A stretch of DNA of 64,000 nucleotides, taken from Dactylorhiza incarnata. Its lineage: Eukaryota; Streptophyta; Magnoliopsida; Asparagales; Orchidaceae. The stretch lies in NCBI GenBank assembly GCA_033032865.1, contig JAWHQI010000028.1:5971001-6035000 (forward strand). The letters run 5' to 3'. The stretch's first letter is position 1. Each line of letters opens with the position of its first letter. A program made the position numbers and the translations under genes. Shown piece after piece: positions 23,901-34,875 of the stretch. The notes below the pieces were generated by a model. That model was given only the letters and a program-made list of their open reading frames with translations, did not search any database and was not told where the DNA came from.

Positions 23901-25710
23901 CCCAACCAAAACATACCCAATTGGGCTGATATTTTTAACAGGGTCATATGATAACCCTAAGAAGTACCCACCAAAATTTGGAGGGCATCGGAGGTCATTT
24001 AACCCAATAATTAATTAATATTTTATTTATGAAATTATTACAAAAACCTTAGAAAAAAGTTCTCCTAAAAATCCCATCTTTGGATATAATGTGTGTGAGG
24101 GTATAAGTAGCCTATGTTTCAAATCTCAATTACACATCATTTCCCAATCAAAAGTTATTCAAGAAATGGTGTCTGTCCTACACTAGGGACCAGCATCACC
24201 AAAATGGACCTACATGGAGCTACGGAACTCCTTTTGGGGGTGAAATCAATTTTAAATTAAAGTAGACTCTAAGGGCTACAACTTTGGTGTTAGACACTTT
24301 TTCAGCAGAGGGGCTTAAGTATTTTTGATATTTATTTCTAACTACTGCCAGTAATAATACAAAAAAAAATGAAATAATAATATTCATCACATATAAAATT
24401 TCTTGTACATAAATTGAAGGGCCATGATTTCTTCTTCTCCGATGAGCCAACAGCCATGATGTCCTCTTCCTGTAGATTTTCCAAGCATTGCCGCCGGCCA
24501 TCCGGCCACCTCCCTGGCCGGCCACCACCACCACCACCTCCGTTGAGATGGTGGCTATCGCCGGGCGGCGGCACGGCCGCCGGAGGGGCGGTTTCCGGCG
24601 AACCCGACCAAGCCATTTTCATGAAATTTTCAGATTTTTCTCACTTGGATCGGGCTCAATTGAGCCCGATTTCTCACCTATTTTGATCTAAGATATATCC
24701 ATAGAGGGAGAGGAGAAGAATCAGACCTTCAATCGGGCATGACGGTGGTTGCTTCCCGGATTTTCCATGGCCGACCACCCTCCTTGAGCTCCTTACCGAT
24801 CTCCCAATTCTCCACCAAATATAACGATCTAAGACTCGATTTCAACTCATATCCTCCTTCTGAAGGTGATGGAAGGGTCAATTTTAGGAGGGGAAGGCTT
24901 AATGGTGGAGTGCCATTAATGGCCATTTCGGTTTCACTTGAAATTCCATGAATACAGGCATCTATGTGGCCGGCCAAGGCTGTTAAACTTCTCCAAATTA
25001 CTGAGGGGAGGAGTACCAAACCATGGGAGATGAAGAGAGGAAGCCTTTGGCCTCCCAAGCCATGAATGACCATTATTCCTCTCTTTCTCTCTCCACCATT
25101 TTTGGGGAAAATTGGGTTTCTCTCTCCTAATCATCATTTACAGAAATTGGATGGCTTTTTGAGTAATTCTCAGCCTCCTAGACTAATGGGCTACTCCAAT
25201 TGGGCCTAGCCCAAGTAGATTGGGCTTGATTAGGTCAAATTAGGGTAATTTGACCTAAATTAAGCTTGAGTTGACTTTGGTCAATTTGACTATTTGGGTT
25301 GACCCCAATGGGTGGACTATGAGCCATTGGACTCCCTTAGGGGTTAGCAAGGTCTAGGTAGGGTCAATTTGGCATGATGGAGGTTAATTGACCCTAAATA
25401 GGCCACTTTGACCAATTTGGGGTTAGGGTTGACTTTGCTCAATTTGGCCTCATTGGTTGACCCTAATGGGTCCTTGGTGCTCTAAGGGGACCCCTAAAGG
25501 GTTAGGTATACTATGGTGGGGTTAAAGGGTCAAGGTGAGGCCCTTAAGTCCAACCCTATGCTTGTTAACTAGAAATTGCTATTTGCAGACCACTGTGGTT
25601 TCCTTCTTCTTTCCTAAGGCCAAATGGTCTCTTCAAGCTTCCTAGGGTTTTGTAATGACCTAGTCATGACAAAACTACTCTAGGGGTCTAGCTGTTTTGG
25701 GGATGTTACA
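20997..25710 (-). repeat. 5' LTR of the giant-LTR element
   Basis: The LTR is 4.71 kb long, with TG...CA ends on the element strand (TGTAACATCC to GGGTCTTACA). It is the undivided version of the 3' LTR. It carries the palindrome at 24649-24670 and the hairpin at 21703-21743. The two LTRs look very similar by eye, which suggests a fairly recent insertion. Confidence 0.8.
24649..24670. promoter_or_regulatory. 22-bp perfect palindrome in giant LTR (copy 2)
   Basis: It is identical to the palindrome at 17889 and lies at the equivalent place in the 5' LTR. Confidence 0.6.
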
Positions 25711-27104
25711 TCATTCGCTTCCAAGCTACGAATCGACGATGGTGTTAAGCGAACAACCATCACACCCCAACCAGGGTTCACTATAAGCAGTAGCAGAAGT
25801 AGTACTAGCGGAAGACTAGCAGCCACGTAATAGAGCACAGAAATATAAGAGTATATAAAACGAGACAGAAATAGCCACAACAACGGCACGATGGCCCCAC
25901 AGTCCAAGTACAACAGTCTATAGAAAATATGAGGGCTCACAATTAACATGCCAAGCCGGATGAAAGATGATATATAAGTGCAGTAAATATGTAAAACTAA
26001 AGAGCTAACTATATGACTGATGATGTTGCCAAGGGAAGCAACGATCATCATCATGCCTTCTATCTTCACGCCAAGTCCACGTCGAGTCCATGCCAAGTCC
26101 ACGTCATAGTTGTAGAAACGCACACGGTTTCAGTTGCATCGCCTTCGGCGGAGCCTCCGCCTAAAATGATAAGCGCGAACGCGTCAGTCAAACTAGACTG
26201 AGTGGTTCTTCTCACTCCCCCCAAAGCCCTAACGCTCAAGGGAGGGAAATACCACGCTGCAGAAAGTGACAGACAGTATATATGCAATTGTATAACAGAC
26301 GAGTATAAATATGTAATGAGTAAAGTAGCAACCTATCAGTTATGAGCATATGAGTAAGCAGTGTATAAAGAAAATGAAAGTATAAGTTTTACTGTTTCGA
26401 ACTGAAAGTGCACAGATAACCTCACTAGAATTCTCTAGAGGGGGGTGAATAGAGATTAAAAAATATTTGTGCAAAGTTAACAATTATATATATATATATA
26501 TATAAATGTAATGATCACAGATTTAGGCTTCCCACACACCAACAAGAATTAAGCAAGTAAAGAAGAAAAATAACAAGTAGAAAATCACAGCACAACACAA
26601 GAAATATAGTGGTTCCCCAAACTTTGGGTAGTCCACTCTTCTACCCCTTGGTAGGAATTCACTATCTTGCACTGAGTCTTTTGATAAGAAGACTCTTAGA
26701 ACCAGCCTGAGTCTTTTGATAAGGAGACTCTTAGAACCAGTACAACTGAATTTTTTGAAGAGAGATTCTAAAAACTCTTTTACAATATGTGAAAGTGAAA
26801 TAAGAAAAAGAAGAAGAAATATTTAAGACAAGAAAGAATCGTCTTCCTAGCAAGAAGATTGAAAGCACAAGAAGTAGTGAATGAAATCTCTCTTCTATAG
26901 TGAGAAGGTGATTGTAGGCCTTTTCTCTCTTTTGTGAGAGCTCTCAGAGTTTGCAGCAGTATGGCTTCGGAATGAGAAGGAGAAGGAAGCTTGATCTTTA
27001 CTGCAGCACTATTTCTCAATTCTCTCTTTTCACTTGGGAGTTCTTCCTCTTTTTCAAATGAATATGGTGGATCACTTCTTGTTATTCTTTGCCGACCTCC
27101 TTCT

Positions 27105-27112
27105 TATTTATA
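27105..27112 (-). promoter_or_regulatory. TATA box of the copia solo LTR
   Basis: TATAAATA on the minus strand is in the middle of the LTR, downstream of the CG-word cluster at 27375-27615, as expected for a U3 promoter. Confidence 0.6.
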
Positions 27113-27374
27113 GCTTTGTTTGAAATATAATGCTAAAGGAGAATAATCAATTAGCAGACAAAGAATTAGAAAGAGGTAAGAGTTTCCATAATTAATATTT
27201 CTGTAGAAGGAAAAGAATTCATTCTGATTTCAAATAATATTCATAATAATCTGAGTTAAATAAGCCAAGAATCAAATAGAAGGAAAGGCTGATTCAGAAC
27301 GGCTATAAAAGAATAATATAATTCCATAAAAATCAGATCTACAGAAAGAAGGAAAGAGGTTGAATTTCTTGTAG

Positions 27375-27615
27375 ATATCGACGTGCGTCGATTACTGTTC
27401 GATGTAAGCGTCGAATTCATCCTGACTGAACGTTGAGAGGAGAATAATGAAGGAGCGTCGACTAAGGTGCGTCGACTTCATGCACTAAATGCGTCGACTA
27501 GAAGTCAGAGTGACGTTGACATAGAATGCGTTGAATTCTTCTAAGAGTTGCTTCGACCCATTCTGAGAGAGACGTCGAATATATTTTGACGTTGCGTCGA
27601 ATACTATTCGACGCA
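27375..27615. repeat. Cluster of GCGTCGA-type words in the solo LTR
   Basis: In 240 bases the word GTCGA or its close variants occurs about fifteen times (GTGCGTCGATT, GCGTCGACTTC, GCGTCGACTAG, GACGTCGAATA and so on), spaced irregularly, with AT-rich sequence outside. It lies in U3 upstream of the TATA box. The same words occur in the SIRE-like fragment at 41945-42062. Confidence 0.7.
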
Positions 27616-28267
27616 TATTTACTTAGCTCAATTCATATTTAGAATTTATGTTCAATTCTAGGGGTTAAGATAAATCATTTCCCCAACACGAACCTAGCGG
27701 TGTCCACACTCACACACCCAACGAAGGCTAAGCTAAACAGTATGAAACGTGCTATCATCTAAGAGCAGTATAAGTAAAAGTATAGACCCAACCGGGATTA
27801 ACATCATCATCACAAATGCACATGAAATCTATGTCAACATAAACTTAACAAACACACAATGTCGAGATGCAAGCACTTGATCAAAATCAAGTAAAAACTA
27901 ACGACTGGGACACTTATTCGTGGGGTAGCTAATCCCACAGGCACCACCATCGTGGCCAAACGGTGGCAGTGGCACGTCCTGGCCACTTCTAGAGTGTTTA
28001 AGCACTATCTGTTGGAGCATGCCTTCCGAACTCCTTGGTTTGCTAATAACAAATCCCGAATGTATTTGATCCTATTTTTGATTAATGGTGTGCAGATAAC
28101 AGGTGCAAGGAGCAAAATACCAATTTTCCAAAAATTAGAGCTATCGAATTTCCGATAGCTAGCTAACGGATTTCTGACAGATAGCTAACAGATTTCCGAC
28201 AGCTAGCTAACGGATTTCCGACAGTGCACGATCTTCCCGTAACTCTACGACGTGCAGCATTTTGGCG

Positions 28268-28285
28268 CTGTCGGAATTCCGACAG
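28268..28285. repeat. 18-bp palindromes in the copia LTR
   Basis: CTGTCGGAATTCCGACAG is a perfect palindrome. It occurs here, at 28771-28788, and (less its first base of context) at 28863-28880. It lies beside GATGTCGCCCAGGCGACAG hairpins and a set of TAGCTAACGGATTTCCGACAG repeats. All are in U3, before the transcribed part of the LTR. Confidence 0.75.
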
Positions 28286-28480
28286 CGATGTCGCCCAGGC
28301 GACAGCGATGTCGCTCAGGCGACAACGCAGAAGTTACAGCAACTGCCCGCACTCAATAGGATACTGTAGGGGGAGCTTCATCCAATTGACATTATTGCAC
28401 ACCCACGTATTTAAATCTTGCTTATCTTCTATCACTCAATAGGATACTGTGATTTCTTTCAAAGTGGATTTGTTATTATC

Positions 28481-28493
28481 AAAAGGGGGAGAT
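28481..28493 (+). other. Polypurine tract of the deleted copia element
   Basis: AAAAGGGGGAGAT is directly followed by the 3' LTR start TGTTGG. Its place fixes the plus orientation of the element. Confidence 0.8.
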
Positions 28494-30760
28494 TGTTGGA
28501 GCATGCCTTCCGAACTCCTTGGTTTGCTAATAACAAATCCCGAATGTATTTGATCCTATTTTTGATTAATGGTGTACAGATAACAGGTGCAAGAATAACA
28601 TGTTTGCAATTGGAGCAAAATACCGATTTTCCAGAAATTAGAGCTATCGGATTTCTGATAGCTAGCTAACGGATTTCCGACAGATAGCTAACGGATTTTC
28701 GACAGCTAGCTAACGGATTTCTGACAGTGCACGATCTTACCGTAACTCTACGACGTGCATCAGTTTGGCGCTGTCGGAATTCCGACAGTGATGTCGCCCA
28801 GGCGACAGCGCAGAAGTTACAGCAACTGCCCGCACGACAGCACGACGAACAGCAGTTTAGGGCTGTCGGAATTCCGACAGCGATGTCGCCCAGGCGACAG
28901 TGAAAATCTATAAATGGGTTCGTTTTGTTCGTGCATTCAGAGCTTTGAGAATTCCAAGTCCTTTCCTGAGTGCATACGAACCAGAGAGCTCCAGAACCTC
29001 AAGAACTCCCATTTGTGCTGAGAAGGTTTGAAATTGAAGACGAGATCGGACGCGCTTCTACATCAACGATCATCTCGAGGCTTCAACCTTCCTTTCAGAG
29101 ATCTGAATTTCTAGGGAGTTCTTATTTTATTTTGTATTTTCATTTATATACATTTCACTTTGTATTGGTAGAGAAATCGTCTCCTTGTGCGTGACGTCTA
29201 AGTCCTTGCGTGGCTTAGGGAAAATTGCTTCCTTGTGCGGAGCGTCCAAGTCCTTGCGTGGCTTGGTAGGAAATCGTGGCCTTGTGTGCTACGTCTAGAT
29301 CTTGGGAAGATCTAGAGGATAGGCTTGGGATTGGTCTAGGGAGAGACAAGTGATAGCCTTCCGATCCTTGGGAGAAAGATTGGTAAACACAAATTGTTAA
29401 AAGTTTATTTTCATATTTGTGTCTTGATCTTAAGCATTGTTAAGATCATTTTTATTGTATGATAATTTCATGATTAAAAATTATGCCTTTTCTTTAATTG
29501 CAAATTTGGCTGCTTAATCTTTAACTTAGAAATTTGTGTTTGAATTAATTTAAAATTTTCATAGTTTGAAAACTTTTATAAGTGATTTTTAGAAAAACAA
29601 AATTTGTTTTAAAAATTCTTAAGTAAAAATCATATTTAAAAAGACCCTTATTCACCCCCCCCCCCCTCTAAGGGCGCCACAAGATCCAACACTATCACCC
29701 TTAGGCCTTACGTACGGCTGTCCGAGCCCGTACTCAGTCTTCGCCCATACTGGCGGAACAAACAAAAGAACCGAGGCATAGCTCCGGTCAAACTCCAGGT
29801 GGCTAACACCTACACAAACAACAAACTAGGCTAGGGCGCACGTTATTGTTTGACCATGACGCTATCCTAGAGTCACTGTACGAACCCTCCGGAGTGTGCG
29901 ACTGAGAGAGCCAGCGACCCGCCACATCACACACATGCAACCATACAAACAATCACTTAGGGGAAAGAACACCCTACTAATCATCACACATGAGGGAAAG
30001 ACACTCAGCTAGTGTATCGTCCCACCCAAGCACTCTCTGCGTTACAGGCGGACATTATAGATCTCCTTGATGAGAGTCTCAAACCACTCCTCATCACTTA
30101 GGGGAAATGAACACCCTTTCATATCCAAGGTCACCAACAGTTACAACTCATCAGCTTTTATACTATAGATTAATAACTTATAATGTAATACAACATTATT
30201 CGCTCCTCAATTTATATTCCCATTTAATTATATAGTTCATCTTACCCTCCTCAGATCAGGATTGTCACTATTGACTTCAAACATACTTATTGAGGATTCA
30301 AAACCTGATTTATTTCCAATATAAGGTTATACTCATCAAGACTGGATCAACCCACGAGATCTTGTCTAGGTCATTAATCACATCCTACATTTAGGGTTCG
30401 TGACGTACTCTCGTCTATCCTCACTGAAATCATCTTAAAGATTCATAACATCGAGACTGCGATCATCATTTCATGTTTGGTCCTGGTTTCATCATAATAG
30501 GCTTGAACCTACTAATTCTTCAAGTCCAAGTTCATTATATGTTCTTGTCATCAGACTCATCTAAGCATTCCAAGGGTTAGTATCCTCAATTATAAACCAA
30601 GATTTAGACTATCCGCTCATAGGCATCAAATATCAGCATTTACGATAATACCCTTGGAAGGTATCATGTCGTTGGCTAAATAATACTGCAATCGACGATG
30701 CTTCCTTGGTTCGACGATTCTACCCTAAATCTGAATCACGTGACAACAGGCTTGATTTCA

Positions 30761-31342
30761 TCTTCGACGTCAATCTCCTCCGAAAGCTTCACCATTTATT
30801 TCCATTGCGCGGTTCTCCGTTGAGTTCGTCGCATGATCCATCGTCGGTCTCTGCCACAAGTATTGTTGATCTTCATTGCGGAATCCATTATTGACTTTCG
30901 TCGCACGCTTCTCCATTGATTTCCATCGCAAGATCCACCGTCGATCTCTGCCACAAGTATTGTTGATCTTCATTGCGGAATCCATTATTGACTTTCGTCG
31001 CACGCTTCTTCGTTGATTTCCATCGCAAGATCCACCGTCGACTTCTGCCACAAGTATTGTTGATCTTCATTGCGGAATCCATTATTGACTTTCGTCGCAC
31101 GCTTCTTCGTTGATTTCCGTCGCAAGATCCACCGTCGACTTCTGCCACAAGTATTTTTTATCTTCATTGCGGAATCCATTATTGACTTTCGTCGCACGCT
31201 TCTTCGTTGATTTCCGTCGCAAGATCCACCGTCGACTTCTGCCATAAGTATTGTTAATCTTCATTGCGGAATCCATTATTGACTTTCGTCGCACGCTTCT
31301 TCGTTGATTTCCGTCGCAAGATCAACACGAGTTCATCTACCG
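30761..31342. repeat. 97-bp tandem repeat array in L2
   Basis: Units start AAGTATTGTTGATCTTC at 30858, 30955, 31052, 31149 and 31246, exactly 97 bases apart. A diverged unit lies on the left and a partial one on the right. Inside each unit TTCGTCGCACGC and TTTCCGTCGCAAG are themselves related. Because 97 is not a multiple of three, the frame shifts with each unit, and the open frames across the array are artefacts. Confidence 0.9.
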
Positions 31343-33253
31343 TCGATCGCACCGCACAATTTAATATTAATTCTCGACGTGCGAGCGTTGTTATTTTGAT
31401 CGCGCGCGCATCAATATTATTTGTCATCGCGCGATCGTCGTTGTTTCGACCGCGCGCACAACACTATTTATTTATCGTCGTGTCGCACCCCGAGACTCGC
31501 GGAGAGGGGTTGCAAGGACCCACTCAAAATGATCCGCGGCCACACCGAGCACGACTACGCTCGGGTGTCCGCGGGTCGCCGGACAAACGGGGCCTTTGCG
31601 GGAAGGTTTCTACAATTGAAACTTAAGATCTATGCGGAGGGAGGAGTCGAGGAAGAACGCACATGTTGTCCGTGCATGTTACCCAATAGTCGCGTGTCGG
31701 GGTTTGGGCGTTGCCCCCATCCATATCCGGATCCTACCAATCATTGTCAGAGAGGATGTCAATCCCTTTGAGTGCGTTGTTTTCGGCCTTGGAAACGGTG
31801 CTCGCCGAAAAATGAAGTCGAGGGCGCAGTTGGAACTTGATTCGCAAGGATCTCGGGTAGGCCCATTACAAACGGAGGAATTGGCCTTGGATCTCACCGA
31901 CGGATCTCATCAGTCGTGGATCTGAAGTTGGTCGGAGTTGGAGAGGTGAAGATGGGGGTGGCTGGTGTGCTTGGGTCGAGGCTTTGCTAGAGAATTTTCG
32001 GCCATGGCTTCTGGAGGAGGTGGCTGGATTTTGAGTTTCCGGCCTTGAGAGAGAAGGTGGAGGTGGCTCGGCCATGGAGGGGTTAGAGAGAGAGGGAAGA
32101 TGAAGGAGGGCGTCGGCCATGGCTGCTTGGAGAGGGCTTCGGCCATGGCTGCTTGGAGGAGCTTGCCGGCATGAAGAGATGGCCGGAGAGGAAGGAGATC
32201 ATCGGAGAAAATGCTGGAGGGAGTTGACGGCCAGAGGAGGAGGGCTGCTAGTCGGCCATGGTGGAGAGGGGAGAAAGCTTGACGGCGCTGCTGGGAGGAG
32301 GTATCGGGCAAGTTAAGTTCCTAACCTAACTTATAAATATATATATAATATGATAATAATAATAATAGTAATATGTCCCGGAAGGGCTCGTTACGACCAT
32401 CTCGCCGACACGCATCCAACGAAATGATCCACGATCAAATCCGTGTTCGTTTGCTCATTTTACGCTCTCCGGAGCGTTCGCAGCCTAATTTGACTTAAAC
32501 GTCAAAACTGTCCAAATGACATCGGAATCGTGAACGGATAAATTCGTTGAACTCGTACTATTATTATGAGTCTAACAAGACTGACTGGGGTCAATTTCGA
32601 GATCGTTTGGTCAATTTCACCATTTTGGATAAATATGTTATTCGCAGACCACATTATAATTTCGCCGATTCTCATCAGGATCGAGCGCGGACAGTTTTGT
32701 TGAACTCGAATAGGCTTCACGAGTCTAACCAAACTGATTGGGGTGAATTCCGAAGCCGTTTGCTTGATATCACCTTTTTGGATAATTTCGTTACTTAAAG
32801 TCGCGTCGACACGACTGATTCTCCGATACTCATCGGAATTGAGTGTGGTCGACTCCGTTGGACTCATATCGGCTTTATGCGTCTAACAAAACAAACCAAG
32901 GCTGCTTTATGAGGTCATTTGCATAATAATCATATTTGAGGCGTCGCGTAGCTCGAGGCGACTGTTTTGGTCGACTTCATATATACGCATCGAAATGCGA
33001 TGAAACGAACGTCGTTGAATTCATATCGGTCTTACTAGTGTAACATCACTGACAGGAGTCTATTCTGAACTCAATTGCTTAAAAAGCTTATTTGAGTCAT
33101 TATAGCTTGAAATTCGGAGTAAACCAATTGTAATTAGTTCATAGGACCAAGAAGATCACATTGGTCATCAATAGACTCACCAAAAGGGGTCGATTGAACT
33201 GGTTAGGTCCCCTAGGGGTTCAATCAGTCAGGTCAGAATTTTGGGATGTTACA

Positions 33254-34364
33254 CTGGCCTCCCTTGGCTGCGCGTCCAGGGAACGCGACCGCCTAGCCAT
33301 GCGACCGGTCGTCCGGCCTTGGTCGCGCGCTCGCGGCCGACCACCCTCGGCCGGTCATCCGACCCCCCTCGCCGGCCAGCTTCATCCTCTGGTCGGCCTT
33401 CTCTCCGCCGGCCGGTTCCCCCATTGCCGGCCGGACCCTCAACCGACGTCGTACGATTATTTCCAGAAATCTCCACCCTCTGATTGGCGGATAGCCACCT
33501 GTGTAACCGCCAGTGTAACCACCCATCATGGGTGGGTGCGATTTTCTGAAAGTACATCGGGCTGCATATAGAAAAAATGCCTAAATAGTACGTGTCCTAA
33601 ACCATATAGAACTAGTCGACAAATAACAATTATGGTGGTTACGGCCTGTGAATAAGCGCATAACAACCGTAGCCACATTCGAGACCTATAAATAGGACCC
33701 CAAGCTTTCCTACATTTCCATCTTTTCTCTCCTCCCTCCTTTCCTCCTAAGTGCAAGAGAGAGAGAGACAAAGAGACCCCTTGAAGATCTGGATCACCTT
33801 TGAAGGCGTTCTTGAAGAATCTTCGAGCACTTTGAAGACAGTCTAGAGATCTTTGTCCTCCTCCAGGCTTCGTTCCAAGCACGGAACGTCTAACGATCGT
33901 CACCTCCAAGCCAACAACAAGCTTTACGATTCAGACACCGTCGTCAATCCTGAAGCGATCCAAAAGTCCAAAACACACCCCTTGACTTCCCAAGTGCAAG
34001 CAGAAGGTCGTACGAGCTCCAGAGCGCGATGCTCCCCACCGCAGCTAAGAAGAAGACTTAGCTTCGAGAGCGGTGGCCTGTCAGCCTCCGAACGCTTCTC
34101 TCTCTCCTACAAATTGTAACAAGGAGCGGCATGTCGCCCTTGATTTCTCATAAGAGTCCTATAGAGAAGCAGCTGATAGTGAAGTTAGGTCGGCACCGAA
34201 CCAACCACGTGGTTTTTCACCTATTTCGGGGGTTTTCCACGCTAAGAAAAAAAAGATTTCTTGCCATCCGTCTCAATTTTCTGTGACTAATTGCGCGCTC
34301 GTCCGCTCCCGGGCTAAGACAGTCATTCTAGACCAGTTTTAGGAGCCTCGAGTAAATCGCAACA
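33254..34364 (+). repeat. Copia-like LTR Q, copy 1
   Basis: From about 33390 to 34364 this matches 42730-43718 in the same orientation. Shared marks are the CCTATAAATAGGACCCC core promoter, the CTAAGTGCAAGAGAGAGAGA leader, ACCACGTG with a CGTCTCAATTTTCTGTG box, and the end GTAAATCGCAACA. The CACGT and CTCAATTTTCTG boxes near the 3' end are typical of copia LTRs. 33254-33390 is GC-rich and not clearly part of the LTR. No primer site follows it. Confidence 0.55.
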
Positions 34365-34875
34365 AATATATCAAATCATAAGGGTTTTTTAAATAATCTC
34401 CTCTTATTTGATATAACCGATTTTACAAGAATTTTAAGTGATTTTTCTTAAAAAAAAGCATGGGATTCTGGATAGGTACATATAGGAATAAGCATAGAGA
34501 AGGATAGACAAATATCTATGCAAAACTCAATTTCATTTCTTTATATTATATGGCATCCTGAACCTTTACATCTTAGAAAAAGTGAAAATAGTAGATGTTC
34601 AAAGATAATAAATATAATAAAAAGAAGAGAACTCATCGGAGCTTGAACTTATTGGAGAGGTTCTTAACAAGAAACTCATAGATGTGAGAGTGTAATTTTT
34701 CTTTGAGCTTTCCACAATACTTTAAAAAACTTCTTGGTTCTCTGCCCTGATGTTCTTTCAATGACTTTGTCATAGATATCAGCCTCTTCCAGTCTTTTGA
34801 AGCAGAATCAAAAACATCGGATAGAATGTAACCTCTTATGTAAAACTCATAAATCATCTTTTTAATTAATGATAT
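34365..34875 (-). pseudogene. SIRE-like copia fragment, downstream extra ORF (part 1)
   Basis: On the minus strand a frame (34870 to 34633) encodes about 80 residues ending HIYEFLVKNLSNKFKL. The segment continues to the right at 40083, on the other side of the gag-only element, so it is part of one region split by that insertion. It lies downstream of copia RNase H in element order, where SIRE-type elements carry an extra ORF. I do not recognise its function. Confidence 0.45.

Larger units (their letters stand above)
12691..25710 (-). mobile_element. Non-autonomous giant-LTR retrotransposon (LARD-like)
   Basis: Two direct copies of a giant LTR (12691-18950 and 20997-25710) start TGTAAGACCCC and end GGATGTTACA on the plus strand. 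They flank only 2.05 kb of internal DNA. The primer site next to 20997 shows that the element reads on the minus strand. The internal region has no gag, protease or RT frame, only decayed traces of a chromovirus-type integrase end. LTRs over 4 kb around a non-coding core fit the class called large retrotransposon derivatives. The 5 bases outside the two ends (CCCAT and TCATT) do not match, so one end has been altered. Confidence 0.75.
26403..27688 (-). mobile_element. Copia solo LTR with target duplication CGAAC
   Basis: The 1286-bp LTR is bounded by TG...CA and flanked on both sides by CGAAC (26398-26402 and 27689-27693). On the minus strand it starts TGTTGGGGAAATG. It ends in a CTCTATTCACCCCCC motif close to the 3' tip, a common arrangement in Ty1/copia LTRs. 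It inserted into L2, whose sequence resumes on the right, and has no internal region. It is the product of recombination between two LTRs of a former full element. Confidence 0.9.
28010..29691 (+). mobile_element. Internally deleted copia element with target duplication CTATC
   Basis: The element starts TGTTGGAGCATGCC and ends GATCCAACA, and is flanked by CTATC (28005-28009 and 29692-29696). The right part (28494-29691) is a whole 3' LTR of 1198 bp, preceded by the polypurine tract AAAAGGGGGAGAT. The left part is the first 340 bp of the 5' LTR joined to about 140 bp of the internal region's 3' end. The rest of the 5' LTR and all genes are gone. The 17-bp phrase ACTCAATAGGATACTGT occurs at 28351 and again at 28434. 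Confidence 0.9.
25711..33253 (-). repeat. Second giant LTR (L2), interrupted by two copia insertions
   Basis: The left end is near 25757, where ATCACACCCCAACC looks like a decayed TGTAACACCCC tip, and the right end is GGGATGTTACA at 33253. Removing the two nested insertions leaves about 4.5 kb. By analogy with the neighbour whose primer site is visible, it reads on the minus strand. It contains a 97-bp tandem array (30761-31342), a CG-rich stretch at 31330-31470, and degenerate repeats of about 150 bp at 32540-32960 like those of the LTR at 44856-45517. No coding region was found. It may be a solo LTR or half of a broken element. Confidence 0.6.

Noticed and set aside
12686..25715. Target duplication for the giant-LTR element
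   Set aside because: The 5-mers outside the LTRs, CCCAT and TCATT, do not match.
30770..31294. Repeated 70-93 residue frames on the minus strand
   Set aside because: They are shadows of the 97-bp tandem repeat. The frame changes with every unit.
30761..31342. Possible CRISPR-like array
   Set aside because: Units are contiguous tandem copies without unique spacers, and the context is a plant LTR.
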